64,000 nt of DNA from Tianweitania sp. UT-5YL-CI-8 (GCF_030010215.1 NZ_JASCRR010000002.1:248001-312000); one strand, 5' to 3'; counted from the first letter of the stretch, positions 18,403-27,323 are shown. The notes: generated by a model from the letters alone, not told the origin. Made by a program: numbers and translations.

Positions 18403-19959
18403 TCACTCCGCCGCCTCCTGCATCGGGCGCGGGGCGAAATCCTCGCGGAAATGCGTCAGCGCACTCATCACCGGATAGGGCGTGAAACCGCCCAACGCGC
18501 ACAGCGAGCCGAATTTCATCGTGTTGCAGAGGTCGGTGACCAAGGCGATCTGTTTGTCCGGCTCGATGCCCGCCGCCAGTTTGTCGAGCGTTTCGACACC
18601 GCGTGTGGAGCCGATGCGGCAGGGTGTACACTTGCCGCAGCTCTCGATGGCGCAGAACTCCATCGCAAACCGCGCCTGCTTGAGCATGTCAGCGCTGTCG
18701 TCGAACACCGTGATCCCGGCATGGCCGATCAGGCCATCCTTTCCGGCGAACGCTTCGTAGTCGAAGGGCGTGTCGAACAGTTCGCGCGGGAAATAAGCGC
18801 CAAGAGGTCCGCCCACCTGCACGGCCTTGACCGGCCGGCCCGTGGCCGTGCCGCCGCCTATATCGTCCACCAGTTCACCCAGCGTCATACCGAAGGCCGC
18901 CTCGAACAGGCCGCCATGCTTCACATTGCCGGCAATCTGGATCGGAATGGTGCCGCGCGAGCGACCCATGCCGAAATCCTTGTAGTGTTCCGCCCCTCTG
19001 TCGAGGATGACCGGCACGGAGGCGAGGCTGATCACGTTGTTGATGACAGTGGGCTTGCCGAACAGGCCCTGGATTGCCGGCAAAGGCGGCTTGGCGCGGA
19101 CAACGCCCCGCTTGCCTTCAAGACTGTTGAGCAGCGAGGTTTCCTCGCCGCAGACATAAGCGCCCGCGCCGGAGCGGATCTCGATGTCGAAGGCATTGGG
19201 AGAACCCAGCACGGTCGTGCCCAGAATGCCGGCGTTGCGTGCAATGTCGACAGCGGCCGTCATCACCGCAATGGCATGCGGATATTCCGAGCGGATATAG
19301 ACGAAGCCCTTGGTCGCGCCAGTGGCCAGGCCGGCAATCGTCATGCCCTCGACCAGAACGAAAGGGTCGCCCTCCATAATCATGCGATCGGCGAAAGTTG
19401 CGCTGTCGCCCTCGTCGGCATTGCAGACGATGTATTTGCGGTCGGCTGCCGTATCCAGCACGGTTTTCCATTTGATGCCGGTAGGGAAGCCTGCCCCGCC
19501 ACGCCCGCGCAGACCGGATTCGGTCACCGTCCGAACCACATCGGCAGGCGTCATGCCCACGGCCTTGCGCAGGCCTGCGAGGCCGCCATGCGACTGATAG
19601 TCGTTGAGCGAGAGCGGCGCGACAATGCCGCAACGCGCAAAGGTCAACCGCGTCTGGCGCTTGAGGAACGGAATGTCCTCAGGATTGCCGAGCGAGAGCG
19701 GGTGCGAGCCGCCGGAAACGAGCCCGGCATCGAACAGCGCCGCGACGTCGCTCGCCTTCACGGGACCGTAGGCGACGCGGCCAGTCTCGGTCTCGACCTC
19801 GACCATGGGTTCGAGCCAGTAGAGACCGCGCGAGCCGTTGCGGACGATCCTGGCATCCAGCCCTCGATTCTGGATTTCACCAGCAACCGCTCGGGCCACC
19901 TTTTCCGCGCCGAGCGCCAGCGCACCGGAATCGCCGGGAATGTAGATGGTGACGGTCAT
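18403..19959 (-). CDS. fdsB: NAD-dependent formate dehydrogenase, beta (flavin) subunit
   Basis: 518-aa diaphorase subunit homologous to NuoF fused to an N-terminal thioredoxin-like domain. It takes electrons from fdsA and reduces NAD+. Glycine-rich FMN/NADH motifs GRGGAGFPTGIKW and CGEETSLLNSLEGKRG are present, and a C-terminal [4Fe-4S] motif ESCGKCTPCRIG with a fourth Cys in SLCALGG. Its start overlaps the fdsG stop by 4 nt, so the two are translationally coupled. Downstream, where fdsA would normally follow, lies hicAB in opposite orientation. Confidence 0.95.
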   Translation of the reverse strand: MTVTIYIPGDSGALALGAEKVARAVAGEIQNRGLDARIVRNGSRGLYWLEPMVEVETETGRVAYGPVKASDVAALFDAGLVSGGSHPLSLGNPEDIPFLKRQTRLTFARCGIVAPLSLNDYQSHGGLAGLRKAVGMTPADVVRTVTESGLRGRGGAGFPTGIKWKTVLDTAADRKYIVCNADEGDSATFADRMIMEGDPFVLVEGMTIAGLATGATKGFVYIRSEYPHAIAVMTAAVDIARNAGILGTTVLGSPNAFDIEIRSGAGAYVCGEETSLLNSLEGKRGVVRAKPPLPAIQGLFGKPTVINNVISLASVPVILDRGAEHYKDFGMGRSRGTIPIQIAGNVKHGGLFEAAFGMTLGELVDDIGGGTATGRPVKAVQVGGPLGAYFPRELFDTPFDYEAFAGKDGLIGHAGITVFDDSADMLKQARFAMEFCAIESCGKCTPCRIGSTRGVETLDKLAAGIEPDKQIALVTDLCNTMKFGSLCALGGFTPYPVMSALTHFREDFAPRPMQEAAE

Positions 19960-20429
19960 AGCCGCACCGCCGCCGATATCTCTTCGAGTGCCTCGTCATT
20001 GAGCCGGCCGATCGGTTCGCCGTCGAGCATCGCCGCCGGTGCGCAGGCGCACAAGCCCAGGCAATAAACCGGTTCGAGCGTCACCGCACCGTCGCGCGTC
20101 GTCTCGTGAAACCCAATGCCGAGAAGCTGCTTGATCTTTGCGGCGACATGGTCGCTGCCCATCGATTGGCAGGCTTCGGCCTGGCAGATTTTTAGCACAT
20201 GTCGGCCGGCCGGATGGCTGCGGTAGTCGTGATAGAAGGTCACGACGCCATGGACTTCGGCGTTGGAGAGGTTCAGCGCCTCGGCGATGACCGGCAGGGT
20301 TTCAGACGGAACGTAGCCAAATTCATGCTGAATGCTATGCAGGATGGGCAGCAAAGGCCCTTCCAACTCCATGAGATCGTGGACGATCACCGTCGCACGT
20401 TCCGCGACGTCGGTACCTGCGTGCTGCAT
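19956..20429 (-). CDS. fdsG: NAD-dependent formate dehydrogenase, gamma subunit
   Basis: 157-aa NuoE-like thioredoxin-fold subunit that binds one [2Fe-2S] cluster, ligated by CQAEAC and CLGLC (about residues 87-92 and 123-127). It starts the fdsGB unit and overlaps fdsB by 4 nt. A LysR regulator gene lies immediately upstream on the same strand, and a possible LysR-type box overlaps that gene's stop codon about 80-100 bp before the fdsG start. Confidence 0.94.
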   Translation of the reverse strand: MQHAGTDVAERATVIVHDLMELEGPLLPILHSIQHEFGYVPSETLPVIAEALNLSNAEVHGVVTFYHDYRSHPAGRHVLKICQAEACQSMGSDHVAAKIKQLLGIGFHETTRDGAVTLEPVYCLGLCACAPAAMLDGEPIGRLNDEALEEISAAVRL

Positions 20430-20508
20430 GCTGCAGCGCCCTCCCTAAAGACTTGCCTAAAACAAGAGCAAAAGAAGGCACCTTTATCAATGCAGCAGAA
20501 TCGTCGGT

Positions 20509-20527
20509 CGATAGAGAAAACCTATCG
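20509..20527 (-). promoter_or_regulatory. Possible LysR-type binding site upstream of fdsG
   Basis: Inverted repeat CGATAG-N7-CTATCG, of the form ATAG-N7-CTAT used by OxyR and some other LysR-type regulators. It overlaps the stop codon of the LysR gene and lies 80-98 bp upstream of the fdsG start codon, a normal position for an activator site. Confidence 0.5.
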
Positions 20528-21421
20528 AAAACCATTCAAAGCGTCCGCCAGGGCCTTGGCCTCGTGCAGCAGCGCCGAGACCAAGGGCGTATGCGGCTCG
20601 CGGTGGGCTGCGACCAGCCCGACCGTGTGATGAGCATCGGGCTCCACGATAGGGATCGAGCGGATCGGCTCGGCGAAGCCGAAGGTTTCGGCCAGATTGA
20701 GCGGCATGATCGACGACCATTTGCCGGTGCGGATATGCGAGAACAGCACGATCATCGAGTTGGACTCCAGCGTTGGATGCGCCTCGACCCCAGCCTCCTG
20801 CAGATGATGGTTGATGATGCGACGGTTCTGCATATCCGAGGTCAGCAGGCATAGCGGCAAGGCGGCGACCTCCTTCCACGTCACCGTTTCGCGTTCGGAA
20901 TAGGTGTTTCCCGCCGCCGTGATCAACTGATAGCGCTCTGAATAAAGCGGTATGGCGGCCACCCTGCCGAGCGGCTCGTTTTCGAGATAGGTGATGCCGA
21001 CGTCGATCTCGAAATTCTCCAGCAGCGTCAGAACCTCGATGGAGGTGCGCGACAGGATCGAGAAGGTGACGTTGGGGTGCTTTTCGCGAAACGGCGTGGT
21101 CAGCCGCGGGGTCATGGCCAGCGCGGTGGGAATGGCGGCAATCCGCACATGGCCGGCAAGACCGTGGCGCGCAGCGCGCATTTCCTCGCGCATGGTGCGG
21201 CTGTCGCCGACGATGCGGCGCGCCCATTCGAGCACCCGGCTGCCCTCGGGCGTCAGGCCCTGGAAACGCGAGCCGCGCTGCACCAGCATGACGCCCAGTT
21301 GGTCTTCCAGTTGCTTGATGCCGGCCGACAGCGTCGGCTGGGTGACGCCGCATTCCTCGGCCGCCCTGCCGAAATGCCGCTCCCGGGCCAGCGCGATGAA
21401 AAATTCGAGCTTGTCGATCAT
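20522..21421 (-). CDS. LysR-family transcriptional regulator, probable regulator of fds
   Basis: 299 aa: N-terminal winged helix (residues 1-60, with HFGRAAEECGVTQPTLSAGIKQLEDQLG) and a substrate-binding effector domain (about 90-295). LysR genes (fdsR) accompany fds operons in other Proteobacteria, and this one is directly upstream of fdsG on the same strand, 92 bp away, so it probably activates formate dehydrogenase in response to formate or a related metabolite. The divergent arrangement usual for LysR regulators is absent. Regulatory target is inferred from position. Confidence 0.85.
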   Translation of the reverse strand: MIDKLEFFIALARERHFGRAAEECGVTQPTLSAGIKQLEDQLGVMLVQRGSRFQGLTPEGSRVLEWARRIVGDSRTMREEMRAARHGLAGHVRIAAIPTALAMTPRLTTPFREKHPNVTFSILSRTSIEVLTLLENFEIDVGITYLENEPLGRVAAIPLYSERYQLITAAGNTYSERETVTWKEVAALPLCLLTSDMQNRRIINHHLQEAGVEAHPTLESNSMIVLFSHIRTGKWSSIMPLNLAETFGFAEPIRSIPIVEPDAHHTVGLVAAHREPHTPLVSALLHEAKALADALNGFR

Positions 21422-21481
21422 GCCGCAGTCAGCACATGTGCGTTGTTCGCGCCTGGAGTTGGCGTAAAACCAGACGAATCG

Positions 21482-21901
21482 TCACGGCTTGACCGACGTC
21501 ATCGGCATGTCTGGATATTGCTGGACGATATCCTGAACCGACTCGGAAAAATCGTCGAATTCCTGAATCTGCCTGACCTCGACTATTTCGTTGTCGCCAC
21601 CGGGACAGCGCTTGGCCCACTCGATGGCCTCGTCGCGCGATTTGACATTGATAATCCAATAGCCGCCCAGTACCTCGTTCACTCCGGCGAAGGGACCATT
21701 TTCCACCGTTGGCTTGCCACCCTTGAACGAAACCCTGGCGCCGGTCGACGGCGGATGCAGGCCGTCAAGTGCCAGAAGAATGCCCGCTTTCTGCAGGTCG
21801 TCATTGTATTTCATCATGTTTTCGACCAAAGCCGGGTCGAGATCGATGCCGGGAGGGGCCGACTCATACCCCTTCGGAATCATCAGCAGCATGAAACGCA
21901 T
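21482..21901 (-). CDS. YCII/DGPF-domain protein
   Basis: 139-aa protein of the YCII-related family. It shows MRFMLLMIPKGYES at the start and the ENGPFAGVNEVLGGYWIINVKSRDEAIEWAKRCP region typical of DGPF proteins, a dimeric ferredoxin-like fold without assigned enzymatic activity. The ATG at 21901 has a GAGGAGG site close upstream; an in-frame start 38 codons earlier gives non-conserved sequence. Many relatives sit beside ECF sigma factors, but no such gene is adjacent here. It is divergent from mrp and 60 bp from the LysR gene. Confidence 0.8.
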   Translation of the reverse strand: MRFMLLMIPKGYESAPPGIDLDPALVENMMKYNDDLQKAGILLALDGLHPPSTGARVSFKGGKPTVENGPFAGVNEVLGGYWIINVKSRDEAIEWAKRCPGGDNEIVEVRQIQEFDDFSESVQDIVQQYPDMPMTSVKP

Positions 21902-22124
21902 GATCTTTTCCTCCTCGTTCAAGGCGGTGCGGAGGTCTCTAAACCATCGGTCTGTCCGCATTTGCCCGCGCCTGGAATACGCAGCATGCGGGACTTTCGA
22001 CCACGACTCAACCATCTTCGGCTAATGCCGCCTGCTAAGCCGCAGGCTAAAATGGTATGACGGCTTGGTGTTCGGCCGCTTCTGCAGTATCTGCTAACCG
22101 GAATTCGCACGCGGCAGGTCAATC

Positions 22125-23297
22125 ATGAACGTCACCAAGGAAACGGTTCTCGAACGTCTGAAGACCGTCAACGGCCCGGACTTCACCGGCGACATCGTCA
22201 GCCTGGGCCTGGTCTCCGACATCTTCATCGCCGACAACAAGGTGTTCTTTTCGATCACCGTACCCGCCGCGCGCGCCAACGACATGGAGCCGCTGAGGCT
22301 TGCTGCCGAGCGCGTGGTCAAGTCCATTCCCGGTGTCGCAGGCGCCATGGTGGCACTGACGGCCGAAAAGAAGGGCGGCGGCATGGAAAACGCCCCGCCC
22401 CCTGCCCCGCGACCGGCCGCACCGCAGCGGCCCGCTCAGCCGCCGCGTCAGGCACCGCAGGCCCCGGCTTCCGAACAGCGCGGCAAGCGCGGCGTCCCCG
22501 GCATCCAGACCATCATCGCGGTGGCTTCCGGCAAGGGCGGTGTCGGCAAGTCGACCACGGCGATCAACCTGGCGCTCGGTCTGGCAGCGAACGGGTTGAA
22601 GGTCGGCGTACTGGACGCAGACATCTACGGCCCGTCCATGCCCAAGCTGCTCAACCTGCATGGAAGGCCCGAGACCATCGACGGCAAGATACTCAAGCCT
22701 ATGGAGAAATTCGGCCTGAAAGTGATGTCGATCGGTTTCCTTGTCGATGAGGAAACACCGATGATCTGGCGCGGACCGATGGTGATGTCCGCGCTCACCC
22801 AGATGCTGCGCGAGGTCGAATGGGGCGCGCTCGACGTTCTTGTCGTCGACATGCCGCCCGGCACCGGCGATGCGCAATTGACTATGGCGCAGCAGGTGCC
22901 GCTGGCCGGCGCGGTGATCGTCTCCACCCCGCAGGATCTGGCGCTGATCGACGCCCGCAAAGGGCTCAACATGTTCAAGAAGGTCGACGTACCGCTGCTC
23001 GGTATCGTCGAGAATATGAGCTACTTCATCGCGCCCGACACCGGCAAGCGCTACGATATCTTCGGCCATGGCGGGGCGCGCCGGGAGGCAGAGCGGCTTG
23101 GCGTCACCTTCCTTGGCGAAGTGCCACTGGAGATGCAGATTCGCGAAACCTCCGATTCAGGCGAGCCGGTGGTGGTGTCGAGCCCGGATGGACCCCAGGC
23201 GAAAATCTACCGCGACATCGCCACCAAGGTCTGGGAGCGTGTGACGGCGGAGAAAACCACTTCCGACGCCGCAGCCCCGACAATCATCTTCGAATAG
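22125..23297 (+). CDS. mrp: Mrp/ApbC-family iron-sulfur cluster carrier ATPase
   Basis: Cytoplasmic P-loop ATPase (390 aa) that carries Fe-S clusters to apoproteins. Order: N-terminal MIP18/DUF59 domain (about 5-80), a Pro/Ala-rich linker (about 88-118), deviant Walker A SGKGGVGKSTT (near 135), and Walker B-like VVDMPPGTGDAQ. In the position where E. coli Mrp has a CxxC after ENMS, this protein reads ENMSYFIAPDTGKRY, so the cluster-binding cysteines are missing. It lies near fds genes encoding several Fe-S proteins, but is a housekeeping gene in its own transcription unit. Confidence 0.9.
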   Translation: MNVTKETVLERLKTVNGPDFTGDIVSLGLVSDIFIADNKVFFSITVPAARANDMEPLRLAAERVVKSIPGVAGAMVALTAEKKGGGMENAPPPAPRPAAPQRPAQPPRQAPQAPASEQRGKRGVPGIQTIIAVASGKGGVGKSTTAINLALGLAANGLKVGVLDADIYGPSMPKLLNLHGRPETIDGKILKPMEKFGLKVMSIGFLVDEETPMIWRGPMVMSALTQMLREVEWGALDVLVVDMPPGTGDAQLTMAQQVPLAGAVIVSTPQDLALIDARKGLNMFKKVDVPLLGIVENMSYFIAPDTGKRYDIFGHGGARREAERLGVTFLGEVPLEMQIRETSDSGEPVVVSSPDGPQAKIYRDIATKVWERVTAEKTTSDAAAPTIIFE

Positions 23298-23322
23298 AGG
23301 CGGCTGGTTCTCCTCCCAGCCC

Positions 23323-25701
23323 TCACGCGCTTACGCGAATCCGGTCCATCTGGAAGTCGGCTTCGTCGTCGTCGGCTGGCGAAGGGGAAGGGCGTCCAAG
23401 GAAGTACCCCTGCGCCATATGGCAATCCTCCAGCCGGAGGAATTCGAGTTCCTCCTGGGTTTCCACTCCCTCGGCCAGCACCGGACAGCCAAGGCCCCGG
23501 CCCAGCCCCACAACGGCGCGGACGATTGCAGCGGCTTGCTCGTTCGTATCCACCGAACGAATGAAAGAACGGTCGATCTTGATCTTGTCGAAGGGAAAAG
23601 CACGGAGGTTGGCAAGCGAGGAATAGCCGGTGCCGAAATCGTCCATTGTAACCTTCACGCCAAGCGACTTGAGGCGACGGAGCGAGACGAGCGCTCGGTT
23701 GAGGTCCTTGATAAGAGCGGTCTCCGTTATTTCGATCTCAAGTCGGTGGGCCTGCAGCCCGCTTGCCAAGAGGATCGATTGCACCAGCAACGGGAAAGCC
23801 TCGCCATGCAGTTGCACGGGCGACACATTCACCGCAATTGTCATGTCGCTTTGCCATGTGGCCGCCTCGAAACATGCCGTGCGCATGACCCATTCGCCGA
23901 TCTGGATGATGGCACCGCTTTCCTCGGCAATGGGTATGAAATAGCTGGGGTCGATTTCGCCGCGCTGCGGATGATACCATCGAACAAGGGCTTCGTAGCC
24001 GATCGTCTCCCGCGAATCGATGCGCTTCTGCGGCTGATAGACCACACCCATTTCGCCACGATCGATCGCATTGCGCAGGCCGTATTCGATCAACCGGCGT
24101 TCCCGCTCCTGCACGCCCATTGCCGCTTCGAAAAAGCGATGCATGTTCCGCCCCTCAGCCTTGGCCCTGTAGAGCGCAGTATCTGCATGCGAAATCAAGG
24201 CCTCCAAGTTCGATGCGTCAGAAGGATAGACCGCGATGCCGATACTGGTCGATACAATGCCTTCGCCATGAGTGCCTTCATTGGCATTGCGGATCGCGGC
24301 GAGGATGTCATCGGCCACGCGTCCGGCATGGGTAGGGTTGCGCAATCCAGGCAAGATCACAGCGAACTCATCGCCTCCCAGACGTGCCAACATCTGGCCT
24401 TCACGCAACACCGCCGTCACCGCCTGGGCCACACGCTGCAGCAGCGCATCGCCAGCGGAATGGCCGAAGATGTCGTTGACTTCCTTGAACCGATCGAGAT
24501 CGAGGCACAACAGGGCCAAATACCTGCCGTCCGGGGGGGTCATAGCGCCGATCTCGGCGCCCAGCTTGTTGGAGAAGCTGCGGCGGTTCGGCAGCCCGGT
24601 CAACGGGTCGTGGTTGGCGAGGCGCATGATGTCCGCCTGCGCCCTCTTGCGCTCGCGTATATCGCGCACCGCGACGACGGTATGCGGCTTGTCGCAGTAG
24701 TCGATCGTGCGCGCGATGAGTTCGACAGAGGCGACGCTGCCGTCATGCGCCAGCAATTGCGATTCATGCACGCCCGTCATCGGGGCCGCAGGAGGTCCCA
24801 AGCTCTCGGAAAAAAATTCCCTCATTGGCCGCCCGACGATTTTATCGCGTTGCAAGCCTGCCAGACTGCAGAAACTATCGTTGGCACTGACGATGGTCTG
24901 TCCGTCACAGACGAGGATTCCCTCGACCGCGGCATTGGCGAGCGCATGCATGCGCATCGTCTCCAATTCAAGCTGCTGTTCGCGCAGATCGAGCCACAGA
25001 GCAGCACCCGCGATGATAAGCACCCCGAGACTGACAAGCGCCACGCCAATGGCCAACAATGTCGAGTTTATCGCTGAAACCGGAATGGGGGCGCTGGCAT
25101 CCATCACGACAGTGACTGCCGCCATGCCAGTGAAATGCAGGCTGCAGATCGCAAGCGTCAGAAGCATGCCGGCAAACAGGGTGTTGCGACGGGCCTTCCC
25201 GCGCAAAGCGACATAAAGGGACAGAGCCCCGAGCACAACACTGCCAACCAGCGACGCAGCCACGTAAAGCTGATGCCATTCGAGATGGCCCTCGACCTTG
25301 TAGGCGGCCATGCCAGTGTAATGCATAGCTGCAATACCGGTGCCAATGATCGCACCTCCGGCAAGATAAGCGTAGCTGTCGGTCCGGCTGACCGCCAACC
25401 CCATGCCGGCACCCGTCAGGCCGATTGCCAGAAGGAGGGATAAAACCGTCAGGCCGACCGAATAGGCCACCGTGATCTCCGGTGAGAAGGCGAGCATCGC
25501 GATGAAGTGCGTGGCCCAGATGCCGAATCCGATCGACGCCGCCGACACCGCCAACCATTGCAGCCGTGCAGCACCTGACGATTTCCGGACATGGTTGAGG
25601 AGGCTTATGGCGGCGAAAGAGGCGAGCGTGCAGACCACCACAGCCAACAAGACCAATCTCAGATCGTGATCGTAGACAATGCAGTTGTAGATGGTCAGCA
25701 T
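23323..25701 (-). CDS. MHYT-PAS-GGDEF-EAL cyclic-di-GMP signalling protein
   Basis: 792-aa inner-membrane protein. About residues 1-240 form a seven-helix MHYT sensor (motifs with His: ATHFIAM, AAMHYTGMAAY, SLHFTGMAAV) thought to bind a metal and sense O2, CO or NO. A PAS domain follows (about 250-360), then GGDEF (about 365-530) with an intact RLGGDEF active site, and EAL (about 545-785) with an intact YEALVRW and DDFGTGYSS. Both cyclase and phosphodiesterase activities are therefore possible. It ends 25 bp from the convergent mrp. No operon partner is seen. Confidence 0.92.
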   Translation of the reverse strand: MLTIYNCIVYDHDLRLVLLAVVVCTLASFAAISLLNHVRKSSGAARLQWLAVSAASIGFGIWATHFIAMLAFSPEITVAYSVGLTVLSLLLAIGLTGAGMGLAVSRTDSYAYLAGGAIIGTGIAAMHYTGMAAYKVEGHLEWHQLYVAASLVGSVVLGALSLYVALRGKARRNTLFAGMLLTLAICSLHFTGMAAVTVVMDASAPIPVSAINSTLLAIGVALVSLGVLIIAGAALWLDLREQQLELETMRMHALANAAVEGILVCDGQTIVSANDSFCSLAGLQRDKIVGRPMREFFSESLGPPAAPMTGVHESQLLAHDGSVASVELIARTIDYCDKPHTVVAVRDIRERKRAQADIMRLANHDPLTGLPNRRSFSNKLGAEIGAMTPPDGRYLALLCLDLDRFKEVNDIFGHSAGDALLQRVAQAVTAVLREGQMLARLGGDEFAVILPGLRNPTHAGRVADDILAAIRNANEGTHGEGIVSTSIGIAVYPSDASNLEALISHADTALYRAKAEGRNMHRFFEAAMGVQERERRLIEYGLRNAIDRGEMGVVYQPQKRIDSRETIGYEALVRWYHPQRGEIDPSYFIPIAEESGAIIQIGEWVMRTACFEAATWQSDMTIAVNVSPVQLHGEAFPLLVQSILLASGLQAHRLEIEITETALIKDLNRALVSLRRLKSLGVKVTMDDFGTGYSSLANLRAFPFDKIKIDRSFIRSVDTNEQAAAIVRAVVGLGRGLGCPVLAEGVETQEELEFLRLEDCHMAQGYFLGRPSPSPADDDEADFQMDRIRVSA

Positions 25702-25854
25702 AAGCGATCAACTCGGTTGCAGAGGTACCGGTCACAAAACAATGGGTAGGCTACCATCTCAGCAACTGGATAAGCACCCTGTGGCGAAAAGTTTTCGCCG
25801 AGTTCTCCACTTGTGCCACGGTCTCGAACACCATGTACAATGAAAGGTTCCACC

Positions 25855-26142
25855 GTGAGACATACAGGCATGTATTTTGTATCTTTGTCTATGTTGGTGC
25901 TCGTCTCCTTCCTGACGGGTTGCACGGCCATGAACGCGCGACAGCGCGAGGCCGATGAGGACAAGTGCCGTTCCTACGGTTTCACCCAACGCAACGATGC
26001 TTTCGCCGAATGCCTGCAGCGTATCGAACTCGACCGGCGGGCAGAGCGGCGCGCCGATATGCGCGTCGATCCGTTCTGGGACCGCCCGATGGTGGTTTAT
26101 CGGCCTGTCGTGGTCGCCCCGCGCCCGCCGAGACCACGCTAG
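25855..26142 (+). CDS. Small lipoprotein of unknown function
   Basis: About 95 aa. A hydrophobic N-terminus (MYFVSLSMLVLVSF) ends in the lipobox LTGC, so it should be lipidated and held in the inner or outer membrane. The short mature part has two cysteines (KCRSYGF and FAECLQRIE) and a Pro/Arg-rich C-terminus, a pattern common in small rhizobial lipoproteins. The start is uncertain: the GTG at 25855 has GAAAGG 7 nt upstream; ATG at 25840 or 25870 are alternatives. It converges on fdsD. No function is recognised. Confidence 0.6.
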   Translation: MRHTGMYFVSLSMLVLVSFLTGCTAMNARQREADEDKCRSYGFTQRNDAFAECLQRIELDRRAERRADMRVDPFWDRPMVVYRPVVVAPRPPRPR

Positions 26143-26149
26143 TCCAGCT

Positions 26150-26377
26150 TCACGCCGCGTCGGCCGCAGGGCGGTGGATGCCGGGAGCGGCGGCCATGAC
26201 CAGTTCATCCAGATCGCTGCCGCCGGCGTCGATGAACTCGAACAATTGCCGGCGCATGCGCGGCTCCCAGAACTTGTTGATGTGGTCGGCGACACCCGCG
26301 ATGCCTTCCTCGCGGGGCTTGGAATGAAAGAAGATGGCGATCTGGTTGGCCATGCGTGTGATCTTGCTATGCGACAT
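26150..26377 (-). CDS. fdsD: Formate dehydrogenase delta subunit
   Basis: 75-aa FdsD, a small subunit or chaperone needed for assembly of the active FdsABG enzyme. The family pattern is clear: KITRMANQIAIFF near the start, then GVADHINKFWEPRMR, and DLDELVMAA near the end. The ATG at 26377 lies inside the 3' end of fdhD (11-nt overlap), so the two are translated together. It normally follows fdsA and fdsC; here it is about 5.7 kb upstream of fdsG. Confidence 0.9.
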   Translation of the reverse strand: MSHSKITRMANQIAIFFHSKPREEGIAGVADHINKFWEPRMRRQLFEFIDAGGSDLDELVMAAAPGIHRPAADAA

Positions 26378-27200
26378 GCTGTGAGGCTCCCGGAGTGATG
26401 CGTGTCGGATGGGTGAAGATGTCGAAATCGTCGCCGCGCACGAGCGCAACCAGGGTCATGCCCGCGTCTTCGGCGGTGCGAATGGCGAGCGCGGTGGGCG
26501 CGGACACCGCGATGATGACGGATACGCCGAGGGCGGCTGTTTTCTGCACCATCTCGACCGACACACGGCTGGTGACCGCCACGGCGCCCGATGCTCCGTC
26601 TATGCCGGCGACAGCCAATGCACCGGCGAGCTTATCGAGTGCGTTGTGACGCCCGACATCCTCGCGCGCCATGACGATGCCTTGCCTCGGCAGATAAAAG
26701 CCGGCCGCGTGGACGGCACCGGTCTCGGCATGCAGCGGCTGCTTTTTCGACAGCTGCAGGATGGATTGAACGATGTCGGCAGCGCTCAACGTGAGCCCGC
26801 AACTTGCCACCGACAGCACTGCGCGCATCGCCTCCTCGATGGACTCGATGCCGCAGAGGCCGCAGCCGACCGGCCCCGCCAGCCTTCGGCGACGCGCCTG
26901 GAAGCGCGTATTCGCCTTGTCCTTGAGACGTATCTGGATATCGATCCCCGCGCCATGATCCTCGACCTCGATATGGTCGATTTCTGCAGGCGTCGCGATA
27001 ATGCCTTCCGTCAATGAAAAACCGAGCGCGAAATCCGTGAAATCGGCAGGGCTCGCCATCATCACGGCATGGGTCGTGCCGGCATAGGAAAGCGCGATGG
27101 GCGTCTCTTCCGGCACCATCCGGGCCGACGCGCTTGTCCCATCGGCGCGACGGGCAATGCGCGTGATCGGGCTGATGACAGGGCGGGTCACGTCAAACAC
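26367..27200 (-). CDS. fdhD: Formate dehydrogenase accessory sulfurtransferase FdhD (FdsC)
   Basis: 277-aa protein that passes sulfur from the cysteine desulfurase to the bis-MGD cofactor before its insertion into FdsA. It contains the functional CxxC motif (GCGLCG, near residue 113) and the conserved MAREDVGRHNALDKL block. The start is a GTG at 27200 with only a weak GGA upstream; the nearby ATG is out of frame. It is the first gene of a two-gene unit with fdsD, separated from fdsGBA by the LysR, YCII, mrp and MHYT genes. Confidence 0.93.
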   Translation of the reverse strand: MFDVTRPVISPITRIARRADGTSASARMVPEETPIALSYAGTTHAVMMASPADFTDFALGFSLTEGIIATPAEIDHIEVEDHGAGIDIQIRLKDKANTRFQARRRRLAGPVGCGLCGIESIEEAMRAVLSVASCGLTLSAADIVQSILQLSKKQPLHAETGAVHAAGFYLPRQGIVMAREDVGRHNALDKLAGALAVAGIDGASGAVAVTSRVSVEMVQKTAALGVSVIIAVSAPTALAIRTAEDAGMTLVALVRGDDFDIFTHPTRITPGASQHVA

Positions 27201-27323
27201 GATTCCATATCGTCACGGCACATCCTCCCGAGAGGCCCTCCTGACCACGATCGCAAGACGACGACGAGCATACCGCCGGAACGCGGTTTTGTCGAAAGCA
27301 TGTGCCTGCGGCGCTTCGCCAGG

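Noticed and set aside
22030-22047. GCCTGC-N6-GCAGGC hairpin in the YCII-mrp gap as a terminator
   Set aside because: Both flanking genes are transcribed away from it, and there is no T-run.
23323-25701. MHYT-GGDEF-EAL protein as a degenerate receptor
   Set aside because: GGDEF and EAL signatures are both intact, so there is no sequence reason to call either domain inactive.
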